Source: Flavobacterium psychrophilum (GTDB taxonomy: Bacteria; Bacteroidota; Bacteroidia; Flavobacteriales; Flavobacteriaceae). Taken from it: 64,000 nucleotides of DNA. A program made the translations under genes and the position numbers. Positions 18,317-26,139 of this stretch are shown one piece after another (positions within the stretch are counted from its first letter, which is position 1; the number at the start of each line of letters is the position of its first letter). The notes beneath the pieces were generated by a model, which saw only the letters and a program-made list of their open reading frames with translations, was not told where the DNA came from and searched no databases. The DNA is taken from contig CP012388.1 of the NCBI GenBank assembly GCA_001708385.1, positions 2,294,001 through 2,358,000 of the forward strand, given 5' to 3'.

Positions 18317-19613
18317 CCTGAATTGTTAATTTATACCTGTTTATTTCTCTGCGGGCATAATAATACATACCAACATCTATAATCAATTGCGTTACCACTA
18401 AAGATACCGCAGTTCCCTTGTAACTATAGTAATATGTTAAAAACACATTAAGAATAATGTTACATACCGTGGCAGCCAAAATTACATTAAAGTAATATTT
18501 GTCTTTACCCAGATTTAGCAGTATTTGCTTGCCAAACATATTATCCAGGAAAGACGCTATAGGTATAAATAGCAATATTCTGAATATAAGTACGCTATTT
18601 TGCATTTCATTGCCGTAAACAAGCGTTATAATCTCTTCCGAAAAAATATATGCCGGCACTAAAAACACTAAAAACAATAGTGTCCCTGCCTTTGATATTT
18701 TTACAACAGATCTGTACGCACCTATTGTATCATTGTGCATTTCTTTAGACATGTATGGAAAAAGTGCAAGTGTAAAAGGTGTATAAAAATTACCTGCTGC
18801 CCTAACCAGTTTTTCTGCCGATGAAAAATAACCCACAGCGGCATTACCTGCAATAAAACCGAGCAGTATAACATTGGTATTTGTAAAAAGGGTTATTTTA
18901 AGTTCAGATAAAAACAGATATCTACCCATTATAATTTGCTCTTTTACCCTGATGAACGATTGTCTTTGTATGCGGATTTTAAAGTCTTTAATAAGGTAGA
19001 ACAACGACAATATACCCGCTGTTATATAACCTAAGGCAGTAAAAAGTGGTGCCATCCACACGTCTTCACTTTTCTTTACAAACACAAAAATAGCTGCGGT
19101 AAATACTATTTTAGAAAAGAAGTTTATATATGTAATATACTTCATCTTCTGTATACCCTGAAAAAACCACACCGGAAAAAGGCTTAACCCAATTATGTTG
19201 CCAAAGGTTAATAAATAGATAAGACGGTTTTTCTGAAAATACGGCACAAACAAAAGCAATACGCAAAGTATAATAAAACTGAGCCCCAGTAAAAACATTT
19301 TAGATGAAAAAACATCATTAAAAATTTCCTGTAACTTCTGCTTATCATCAATATTTACAGCAATATCTTTGGTTGCAGTCATATTAAAGCTATAATCTGT
19401 AAGCACCTGAAAATAAGTTATAAGTGCTGTAGCAAAAAATAGCAGCCCGAGATTATCTACCCCAAGTACACGTATAAGATATGGATATGTAAGCAGCGGT
19501 AAAACCAGGTTTAAGCCCTGAAGAACCGACAATGAGAAAAAATTCTTGAGAAGTGTTTTCTTATCTGGCGAATGTATAAATCTTTTTAGCTTACCTATCA
19601 TGCTATGCTGCAA
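18309..19613 (-). CDS. Polysaccharide flippase (Wzx-like, MOP superfamily)
   Basis: 434 residues and about twelve membrane segments. The N-terminal part LKNFFSLSVLQGLNLVLPLLT with YPYLIRVLG is typical of Wzx/RfbX proteins. It would move lipid-linked repeat units across the inner membrane, which fits a Wzy-dependent pathway together with the Wzz-like protein and the ligase-like proteins here. Confidence 0.93.
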   Translation of the reverse strand: MQHSMIGKLKRFIHSPDKKTLLKNFFSLSVLQGLNLVLPLLTYPYLIRVLGVDNLGLLFFATALITYFQVLTDYSFNMTATKDIAVNIDDKQKLQEIFNDVFSSKMFLLGLSFIILCVLLLFVPYFQKNRLIYLLTFGNIIGLSLFPVWFFQGIQKMKYITYINFFSKIVFTAAIFVFVKKSEDVWMAPLFTALGYITAGILSLFYLIKDFKIRIQRQSFIRVKEQIIMGRYLFLSELKITLFTNTNVILLGFIAGNAAVGYFSSAEKLVRAAGNFYTPFTLALFPYMSKEMHNDTIGAYRSVVKISKAGTLLFLVFLVPAYIFSEEIITLVYGNEMQNSVLIFRILLFIPIASFLDNMFGKQILLNLGKDKYYFNVILAATVCNIILNVFLTYYYSYKGTAVSLVVTQLIIDVGMYYYARREINRYKLTIQDA

Positions 19614-19655
19614 TTGTTATTACGGTGTAAAACTTTGTGTTTGATAACCAATATA

Positions 19656-20642
19656 TTAAACAATAACAGACTTTCTCTTATTAGATTGTTTTCTGTAAAA
19701 GTTTCTAAACTGTACACCTCCAATAAATGCAAGTACAAATAGCAAGGGAACTATAAATTTCATTCTTCCACTAGTAAATGTTTTACCATATATATTTAAA
19801 AGTGTTCCTCCATCTTTTACAACATCAGAGTAATTAACCTTGTCAATCCTGTTTTGGCCCTGTTCTTTCGTTAATTTGTTCTTATATTTTATTACCTCAC
19901 TTAATTCGGTATTATCATTATAATACATTAAGTTACCATTTTTTCCTTTGTTGCTAAAGCCATTTAGTACGGCATCTATCTGTTTAATTACAGTATCGTT
20001 AGCAATTATCTTTAGGTTAAGATTATTTACATATTCCTCTTTCATCTTAAGGAAATAAGAATTGCTGTTGAAATATTTTAAAATAGGATCTACCATTTCA
20101 GACTTCTCAGTTTCGCCACTTGTGGTTATGGTAATAATGTGGTTTTTATAATGTCTGGCAGTGGTTTTATCTTCCAGTATTTTTTTCATGTCCCCATTTT
20201 CAGAGATCAATCTAAACAGTTGAAACTTCCTGTCATCCTCATCAACATCTTTATCTTCAATAAAGTCATATATCTCTACAACAGGCTTAATATCAATCTT
20301 TAAAAATTTATCTGCATTTTTAAAACCCGAAACTTTCATAAATTCAGGATCTTCCCTTCTTATTTTTGATGACATGTTTTCTATCTCCTCGTATAGATAA
20401 TCTACGCTTCCAAAATTTGGTATAACAAATATTTTCTGTTCAAAAATGTTAGAGGTTTTGTCTTTATAATATCCTAATGCGGCACCAATTACAATTAGTA
20501 TAACAAGTACAATGATATTTCTTTTAATAAAAAGAATACCATCAAAAATAGCATCGTTAAGACTTGAAAAATAATTTTTTACCTTTTTAGATAATTGCCC
20601 TAAATCAATATCCTGATTATCGGTACTAGTAGAGTTTGCCAT
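19656..20642 (-). CDS. Wzz-like polysaccharide chain-length protein
   Basis: 328 residues. A soluble N-terminus of about 40 residues, one membrane helix at about 44-62, a long periplasmic charged region, a second membrane helix at about 295-313, and a basic tail. This two-helix topology with a periplasmic middle is that of Wzz/polysaccharide co-polymerases; no tyrosine-kinase domain is present. Sequence signatures are weak, so the call rests on topology and position just upstream of the flippase. It is 8 bp downstream of the DUF6909 gene. Confidence 0.65.
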   Translation of the reverse strand: MANSTSTDNQDIDLGQLSKKVKNYFSSLNDAIFDGILFIKRNIIVLVILIVIGAALGYYKDKTSNIFEQKIFVIPNFGSVDYLYEEIENMSSKIRREDPEFMKVSGFKNADKFLKIDIKPVVEIYDFIEDKDVDEDDRKFQLFRLISENGDMKKILEDKTTARHYKNHIITITTSGETEKSEMVDPILKYFNSNSYFLKMKEEYVNNLNLKIIANDTVIKQIDAVLNGFSNKGKNGNLMYYNDNTELSEVIKYKNKLTKEQGQNRIDKVNYSDVVKDGGTLLNIYGKTFTSGRMKFIVPLLFVLAFIGGVQFRNFYRKQSNKRKSVIV

Positions 20643-20649
20643 TGGTATA

Positions 20650-22335
20650 TTATAGGTTGAAAATTTGTTCTAAAATTTTAATCGTAATTATATATGTTGG
20701 TTTTACACCCGTAGTGCCCAGCCCGCCTGAGGCCAGTGTACTACCGGTTTCCAACGGATTATCTGAAGCATAGTATGCATATCTTACCTTTACATTGGGA
20801 TTAATACTCTTTCTTATTTTTGAGGCAGATTGTATAGCTTTTTGATAATAAGCACCTTCCATTTCCAGCCCTATTACACCCCAGGTAGATTCATTAAAAA
20901 ACTTCAGTAAATCCCTGTTTTGAAGCGATGTACCCAAAACCGATACCATTGGACCACTATAAACAGGTATGCCCTGCCCTTCAAACATCTCAGCAGTCAG
21001 TTCATTTTCAAAAGGGTAATTATCACCTGTACCTTCGTTTATATGTGCAGAAGGTATCATTATATCTCCTTTTGCACCTTCCAGTATACCGGCTTTTCCC
21101 ATTATAGAAACCGACTCAACATTTAAAAATGTTCGCAGCTTACCTTCTTTAAAAGGTTTTAGCAACTCGTCTATTGTTTCATAGGCCTGCTCTCCAAAAG
21201 CATAATCCATTACCACGATAACCGGTTTTTCTCCTTCAGTTTTCACATTCGGAAAAGCCGTTTTGGTAAAATCTATCTTTGCGGTATCAAATATCTGCAC
21301 ATCTATATTAGTACCCGATGTATCGGGCATAGCTATCATACCATTTTTAAGTGCAGCTTCTTCTACCTTGTTCCTAAGCGCATCACTGTTGGTTTTGCTT
21401 AATTCCTCGAATATATAAAAATCGGTCTTGTCTTTAAATTTAGACTTAAGCACAGCAGGCGCAAAAATAGAGTTCATAACACTGTGCATATTGGCACTTA
21501 TTATGTGTATAGGCCTTTCCAGCAAACCATTTTGCTTAAGCACCATTTTTATATTATCAGCCCATATTTCTCCATGAATATGGTGGCCCAGCCTTTCTCT
21601 AAGTATCGGGCTAAACGTTATAGTCCGCTTGGCACCTCCTAAAGACTCTTCAATAGCAAGTTTTCCAAGCCAGTAAATAACATGTAAAAACCTGTCTGGC
21701 GCTGCAGTGGTTCCAAATGCATCATAAATATCGGTTATCTCGGCAAAGGTTCTGCCTAAGATGCTTGATGCATGAGATATAGCCTGTTCCCGCTCTATAA
21801 GGTTAAGCTTTTTATTGTCCTGAATAACCTGTTCCAGCTTTAGCCAGTCGCGGGCTATCTCGCCATTATCATCTATAATCACACGATTTTTAATCTTATG
21901 CGATTCTATATAAATAAAAGTCAGGTGGGTAAGTATATCGTAAATGTCAGATCTTCCTCGGGTAATTTCCACGTTCATCTGCTCGTCATCTATACGATAA
22001 CAGTTTCGTTTTCTCTTGGGCGGAACAATTGCTTTAAAATGCGATTTTGAATAGCCTTCGTCTGACGTAAGGTTAACAAACCTGCATTCTTCAATTCCAA
22101 CAGGAAGCCGTTCTATTACATACAACAGCCCATTAAGCTCTGCTTTTTCTTCTGCGATAGAACCATAAATTTCGGGGCGAAGCGATAGTAATGCCTCACG
22201 AAGATTGTCTCCCGATACACCCATTGGTTTGTAAAAACCGCGGTTAAAAAGATGGCGCATAGTAATATACAGCCTCTCTATGGCAGCTGAAGACTCTTGC
22301 GCCCTCGATCGTGATATGTTTTTTATACCCTGCAT
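20650..22335 (-). CDS. DUF6909-type protein, nucleosidase/phosphorylase-like
   Basis: 561 residues from the ATG at 22335. The N-terminal half is unfamiliar (ERLYITMRHLFNRGFYKPMG). The C-terminal half carries VVMDYAFGEQAYE, INEGTGDNYPF and VIGLEMEGAYYQKA, which resemble AMP nucleosidase and other members of the nucleoside phosphorylase superfamily, where the glutamates of such motifs contact ribose and base. I believe it corresponds to the flavobacterial DUF6909 family. A role in nucleotide breakdown is inference. The internal start is chosen because a -7 element at 22350-22357 lies between it and the longer reading. Confidence 0.7.
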   Translation of the reverse strand: MQGIKNISRSRAQESSAAIERLYITMRHLFNRGFYKPMGVSGDNLREALLSLRPEIYGSIAEEKAELNGLLYVIERLPVGIEECRFVNLTSDEGYSKSHFKAIVPPKRKRNCYRIDDEQMNVEITRGRSDIYDILTHLTFIYIESHKIKNRVIIDDNGEIARDWLKLEQVIQDNKKLNLIEREQAISHASSILGRTFAEITDIYDAFGTTAAPDRFLHVIYWLGKLAIEESLGGAKRTITFSPILRERLGHHIHGEIWADNIKMVLKQNGLLERPIHIISANMHSVMNSIFAPAVLKSKFKDKTDFYIFEELSKTNSDALRNKVEEAALKNGMIAMPDTSGTNIDVQIFDTAKIDFTKTAFPNVKTEGEKPVIVVMDYAFGEQAYETIDELLKPFKEGKLRTFLNVESVSIMGKAGILEGAKGDIMIPSAHINEGTGDNYPFENELTAEMFEGQGIPVYSGPMVSVLGTSLQNRDLLKFFNESTWGVIGLEMEGAYYQKAIQSASKIRKSINPNVKVRYAYYASDNPLETGSTLASGGLGTTGVKPTYIITIKILEQIFNL

Positions 22336-22349
22336 TTTTTTACCTACGC

Positions 22350-22357
22350 CAAATGTA
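22350..22357 (-). promoter_or_regulatory. -7 promoter element of the DUF6909 gene and polysaccharide locus
   Basis: TACATTTG on the minus strand, 14 bases before the ATG at 22335. The genes below it down to purD are closely spaced, so it may drive much of the polysaccharide locus. Confidence 0.6.
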
Positions 22358-22433
22358 GGATTTTTATTTTTAGTTGATTGGTTCGCTCTAACTACTCTGT
22401 AGGATGACAAAAACAGCAAATAGTTGCTTCCTG

Positions 22434-23915
22434 CTATTTAAAAAAATCGGCAATTTTGCGGTCGTTTGCTAATCTGGGCAGTTTATTTTGCCCACCCAGT
22501 TTACCAATAGATTTCATATATTCCTGGAAACCATTTTTTTGCACCGGTGTAATCACAACTGTGCGTAAAACATTACCTACTATTAAATCGTCATAATAAA
22601 CATTCTGTTTTCGCATAGAAGCATCTATTTTCAATGCAAAAGCGGCCATATCTTCAGGCTCATTTTCAAATTCAATAAGCCATTCATGATAAGGCAAACC
22701 ATTTTCAGGATTAATTTGTGGTGCAACGCTAAATTCATTAACGCTAACCCCGGTATCCTGCATTGCTTCTTTAAGGGCAGTTTCTACCTCTTTGCCGATA
22801 ACATGCTCTCCAAAAGCAGATATATAATGCTTTATTCTGCCCGTAACTATTACCCTGTACGGACTAACAGATGTAAACTGAATTGTATCGCCAATATTGT
22901 ATGCCCATAGCCCTGCATTGGTAGAAATAATAAGCGCATAATTTATACCTGTTTCTACTTCGCCTATAGTATAACGACGCGGATTCTCGGTAAAAAACGC
23001 ATCAGCCTTTATAAATTCATAGAATATGCCGGAGTTAAGCAGCAAAAGCATACCCTTTTCTTTTTGTGAATCCTGGTAGGCAAAAAAGCCCTCGGATGCC
23101 GGGAAAAGTTCTATACTGTCTACTTTTCTTCCAATAAGGCTTTCAAATTTGGCGCGGTAAGGTTCGTAGTTTACCCCTCCATATATAAACAGGCTAAAGT
23201 TTTTAAAGATGTCGCCAACTTTGCGGCCTTCTTTTTGATTTAATTTTTCAAAATACATTTGTACCCATGATGGTATGCCCGATATAACAGCCATATCTTC
23301 GTTATAGGTTTCGCCTACTATAGCGTCAACTTTGGTTTCCCAATCGTCTATAACATTGGTTTCCCAGCTTGGCATACGGTTTTTTTGAAGATAAGCCGGT
23401 ACATAATGGGCAACAATACCCGAAAGCCTGCCAAACTTTATACCGTTCTTCTCATCCAGAACAGGGCTTCCCTGCAGGAAGATCATCTTACCGTCTACAA
23501 AATCGGCTTTACCTGTTTCATACACATACGCCAGTATGGCATTACGTGCAGCCTTGATATGATAAGGCATAGACTCTTTAGTAAGCGGAATGTATTTAGC
23601 TCCCGATGTCGTACCCGATGTCTTAGCAAAATAAACAGGTTTACCCGGCCATAGTACATTTTCTTCGCCATGTACAACTTTATCAACGTAGGTTTTTAGC
23701 CCCTCATAATCCCGGACAGGCACATTGGCAGAAAAATCTGCATACGACTGTATAGCAGAAAAGTTATGATCCATACCAAACTGTGTGTTCTTAGCATCCG
23801 CGAGAAGTTTCTCAAAAACCTTTTGCTGTGTTTCCACAGGGTTTTTAGCCCACTTTTGTGTACTTCTGTGTAGTATACTAGCAAATAGTTTAGCACCAAT
23901 CGTTTTTAAAGACAT
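22434..23915 (-). CDS. GH3 family acyl-adenylate-forming protein
   Basis: 493 residues, full length for bacterial GH3 proteins. Motifs of the adenylate-forming superfamily: PVYFAKTSGTTSGAKYIPLT (P-loop), ELFPASEGFFAY, and the hinge region VIVTGRIKHYISAFGEHV. Plant GH3 enzymes conjugate amino acids to acyl acids such as auxin; the substrate of the common Bacteroidetes versions is unknown. It starts 3 bp after the SdpI-like gene, so it belongs to the M23-SdpI-GH3 unit. Confidence 0.9.
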   Translation of the reverse strand: MSLKTIGAKLFASILHRSTQKWAKNPVETQQKVFEKLLADAKNTQFGMDHNFSAIQSYADFSANVPVRDYEGLKTYVDKVVHGEENVLWPGKPVYFAKTSGTTSGAKYIPLTKESMPYHIKAARNAILAYVYETGKADFVDGKMIFLQGSPVLDEKNGIKFGRLSGIVAHYVPAYLQKNRMPSWETNVIDDWETKVDAIVGETYNEDMAVISGIPSWVQMYFEKLNQKEGRKVGDIFKNFSLFIYGGVNYEPYRAKFESLIGRKVDSIELFPASEGFFAYQDSQKEKGMLLLLNSGIFYEFIKADAFFTENPRRYTIGEVETGINYALIISTNAGLWAYNIGDTIQFTSVSPYRVIVTGRIKHYISAFGEHVIGKEVETALKEAMQDTGVSVNEFSVAPQINPENGLPYHEWLIEFENEPEDMAAFALKIDASMRKQNVYYDDLIVGNVLRTVVITPVQKNGFQEYMKSIGKLGGQNKLPRLANDRKIADFFK

Positions 23916-23918
23916 CGT

Positions 23919-24278
23919 TTAATTTTTTGATTCTATGAATCGTTTCCTAAGTGCCGATTCAGTTGTTGAATACATATATGTTATAGCTGCAAATACAATA
24001 AAAACTGAACCAAATAAACGCATAGTTTCAGATTTTGGCAAAAGCAACCCAAAAAAGGATATTATAATTACTGCAACAGCAGCCTTTGTCATTTGTACAG
24101 AACAATATTTCTGAGAAAAATCCCATCGCTCCTGAGATCTTATTGATAATGGCGTACGATATCCGTAAAAATGATTAACTCGCTTACGCGGAAAAAAATA
24201 CAATATAGCTGCTGTAATCAAAAAAGTAATTGAGAATAGTAACGCAAGAAGAAATGTATTATCTAGAAAATCTCTCAT
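23919..24278 (-). CDS. SdpI-like membrane protein
   Basis: 119 residues from the ATG at 24278, which lies one base after the peptidase stop. Three membrane segments and the motif NHFYGYRTPLSIRS followed by W-x3-Q, which is the conserved block of the SdpI/YhfL-type family. In Bacillus, SdpI gives immunity to a toxin; in Bacteroidetes this is just a widespread small membrane protein and the role is unknown. A longer upstream start would overlap the peptidase gene by over 100 bp and is rejected. Confidence 0.75.
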   Translation of the reverse strand: MRDFLDNTFLLALLFSITFLITAAILYFFPRKRVNHFYGYRTPLSIRSQERWDFSQKYCSVQMTKAAVAVIIISFFGLLLPKSETMRLFGSVFIVFAAITYMYSTTESALRKRFIESKN

Positions 24279-24279
24279 A

Positions 24280-25149
24280 TTATTCAAAGTCGATAAATTG
24301 GTTAGGATTAATTGGGTAACCGTCTTTCCAAAGCTCAAAATGAAGATGAACACCTGTAGATTGTGTTCCTGTAGAACCGGCCATGGCAATAACCTCTCCC
24401 GATTTTACAATATCTCCCTGTCCTTTGGTAAGCGATGCCGCATGTTTGTATGCCGATATAATACCATCGTTATGGCGAATTATTATTACATTGCCATTAG
24501 TAGGCGTCCAGTCGGCCAAGATAACTGTTCCCGCTGCCACAGCCTTAATCGGAGTGTCTTTAGCAAGGGCAATATCCACCGCGAAGTGTTTATTTTTAGA
24601 GCTGTAAGGTTCTGTAATATGTCCTTTAACCGGAGGGAAAAGCACCAGGCTTACCTTAGGTTTTGCCTGTTCAAAAAGATTGTATTTATCTTCAAGGGCA
24701 ACTTCTTCACGTAGTTTTTTATCGGCTTCAGACGGCCCGGGATCTACCTTACTAAGGTCTTTTTGGTCGGCAGGCTGTATGGAGTCACGGCTAAGCTTAG
24801 TGTGTTCAAGATCGCCAGTAAGTACTTTTTTAATAGATGCCAGGTAAACACTGTTCTCATCTATAACCTTTTGAAGCGAATCGCTTTTGATGGCATTTTC
24901 GGTAGCTTCACGTTTTAACTTGGTTGAAGCATATCCGGGAATATACTCCCTTAGGGGAGTAAAAGCAATAATATAGGTAGTAAGGGCAATCATTACGATA
25001 CTTATAGATGTAATGGCTACAAATACATTCATAAGGTTAAGCTTGAAAGAAAACAGTTCTTCAAAAGTTTCCTCATTCAGTATCACCAAACGGTTTTTGG
25101 TGAACAGCTTTTTTTTGATTATCTGCCTTTTAAGCCTCTTTGCGCACAT
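24280..25149 (-). CDS. M23 family metallopeptidase (LytM domain), membrane-anchored
   Basis: 289 residues. One membrane helix near 35-64, a periplasmic coiled-coil-like linker, then a C-terminal M23 domain with KHFAVDIAL (zinc ligands His and Asp), the central region around GNVIIIRHNDGIISAYKH, and HLHFELWKDG (HxH zinc motif). It acts on peptidoglycan or as an activator of amidases in the cell envelope. All zinc ligands are present, so it may be active. Promoter at 25167-25174. Confidence 0.93.
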   Translation of the reverse strand: MCAKRLKRQIIKKKLFTKNRLVILNEETFEELFSFKLNLMNVFVAITSISIVMIALTTYIIAFTPLREYIPGYASTKLKREATENAIKSDSLQKVIDENSVYLASIKKVLTGDLEHTKLSRDSIQPADQKDLSKVDPGPSEADKKLREEVALEDKYNLFEQAKPKVSLVLFPPVKGHITEPYSSKNKHFAVDIALAKDTPIKAVAAGTVILADWTPTNGNVIIIRHNDGIISAYKHAASLTKGQGDIVKSGEVIAMAGSTGTQSTGVHLHFELWKDGYPINPNQFIDFE

Positions 25150-25166
25150 ACTAACTCTTTAATTGA

Positions 25167-25174
25167 CAAATATA
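25167..25174 (-). promoter_or_regulatory. -7 promoter element of the M23 peptidase unit
   Basis: TATATTTG on the minus strand, 17 bases before the ATG at 25149. Confidence 0.65.
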
Positions 25175-25312
25175 CTAATACTGCCCTATTTTATTATTTT
25201 ATCTATTGTAAACATTCTTATAAACTAACAAGGTTTTAATAATTTTATTTTATTTAACCAAAACCAAAGTCAAAAATATGTCGTAAATAGTTGTTGTAAT
25301 TACTTTTATAAT

Positions 25313-25320
25313 TAACTTTG
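25313..25320 (+). promoter_or_regulatory. -7 promoter element of tatA
   Basis: TAACTTTG matches TAnnTTTG; two overlapping TTG triplets at 25291-25296 are placed as a -33 element. Confidence 0.65.
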
Positions 25321-25344
25321 TCTTTTAATCTAATACTTGTTGTC

Positions 25345-25536
25345 ATGGGAAAATTAGGAACCTTCGAAATAATATTAATCATAGCTGTTGTGCTTCTATT
25401 ATTTGGAGGCAAAAAAATTCCTGAATTAATGAAAGGGCTTGGCTCTGGTATTAAAGAATTCAAGAACGCTGCTAAAGATGGTGAAAACCATCAGACTTCT
25501 GCAAGAAAACAGTCAAATGACGAGAACAAACTATAA
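25345..25536 (+). CDS. tatA: Twin-arginine translocase subunit TatA/TatE
   Basis: 63 residues from the ATG at 25345. Short periplasmic start, one membrane helix ([16 protein letters not shown]), the Gly hinge and [20 protein letters not shown], the amphipathic helix typical of TatA, then a short polar tail. It forms the pore of the Tat pathway for folded proteins. No tatC is nearby. An upstream start would add nine residues that do not fit the family. A strong terminator follows. Confidence 0.92.
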   Translation: MGKLGTFEIILIIAVVLLLFGGKKIPELMKGLGSGIKEFKNAAKDGENHQTSARKQSNDENKL

Positions 25537-25560
25537 TTTTTTATTTATATAGTTATTTAA

Positions 25561-25590
25561 AAACCCGCTAAGAATATTAGCGGGTTTTGT
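25561..25590 (+). terminator. Rho-independent terminator of tatA
   Basis: Stem CCCGCTAA (25564-25571) / TTAGCGGG (25577-25584), loop GAATA, followed by TTTTGTTTTTG. Nearly the same hairpin occurs in inverse orientation at 26099-26127. Confidence 0.85.
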
Positions 25591-25598
25591 TTTTGTAT

Positions 25599-26075
25599 AT
25601 GAAGAAAGTACTACTTATCCTGTTGGTTATCTGTTTTACGAACGGCGCCAACGCTCAGAAAAATTTTGCCAAAAACAATTTGCTAACCATTACCAAGGGT
25701 AAAGTGGTTAAAAAAGGTAACGACGTGTTCTGGGAAATTCCGGTAACACTTTCAAATACATCAAAAGATACATTGCATTATACGAGCATGTCCTGCTCAT
25801 GGCAGGATTTTTACACCATTAATACCAAAAAACTTAATATTCCTGTTAGCGAGTGCGATAAAAATGTACCTCAGCGTTTGTCAATACCTCCCGGGAAAAG
25901 TACTACCGTTGTATTGAGTTTAATGGTAAAACACTCTAAAGAAAATATACCTTTAAAATTTAAAATAGGATACGATCTGATACTACTTGCTGATGAAAAA
26001 CATTGGTTAACCCATAGTGATAATGTCAATGAACGCAAAAAAGTGATTTGGTCCAACGAAATTAGCATGCCATAA
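25599..26075 (+). CDS. Secreted hypothetical protein
   Basis: 158 residues from the ATG at 25599. A clear signal peptide (KKVLLILLVICFTNGANA, cleavage before QKN), then a beta-rich domain with two cysteines (SMSCSW and SECDKN) that could form a disulfide. The middle (PPGKSTTVVLSLMV) looks like an immunoglobulin-like strand pattern, but no family is recognised. The ATG lies directly at the end of the tatA terminator and no clear promoter is visible between them, so expression may depend on read-through. Flanked on both sides by near-identical hairpins. Confidence 0.75.
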   Translation: MKKVLLILLVICFTNGANAQKNFAKNNLLTITKGKVVKKGNDVFWEIPVTLSNTSKDTLHYTSMSCSWQDFYTINTKKLNIPVSECDKNVPQRLSIPPGKSTTVVLSLMVKHSKENIPLKFKIGYDLILLADEKHWLTHSDNVNERKKVIWSNEISMP

Positions 26076-26098
26076 ATCGCTAAATGCTATAAATGAAC

Positions 26099-26130
26099 AA
26101 ACCCCGCTGATATTCTTAGCGGGGTTTGTT
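26099..26130 (+). terminator. Rho-independent terminator of the secreted protein gene
   Basis: Stem AAACCCCGCT (26099-26108) / AGCGGGGTTT (26118-26127) followed by a T-rich run. It may also serve tex in the opposite direction, as A residues precede it. Confidence 0.8.
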
Positions 26131-26139
26131 TTTTATATT

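Noticed and set aside
20650..22335. Assigning the nucleosidase-like gene to the polysaccharide pathway
   Set aside because: Nothing in its motifs suggests sugar transfer; position alone is not enough.
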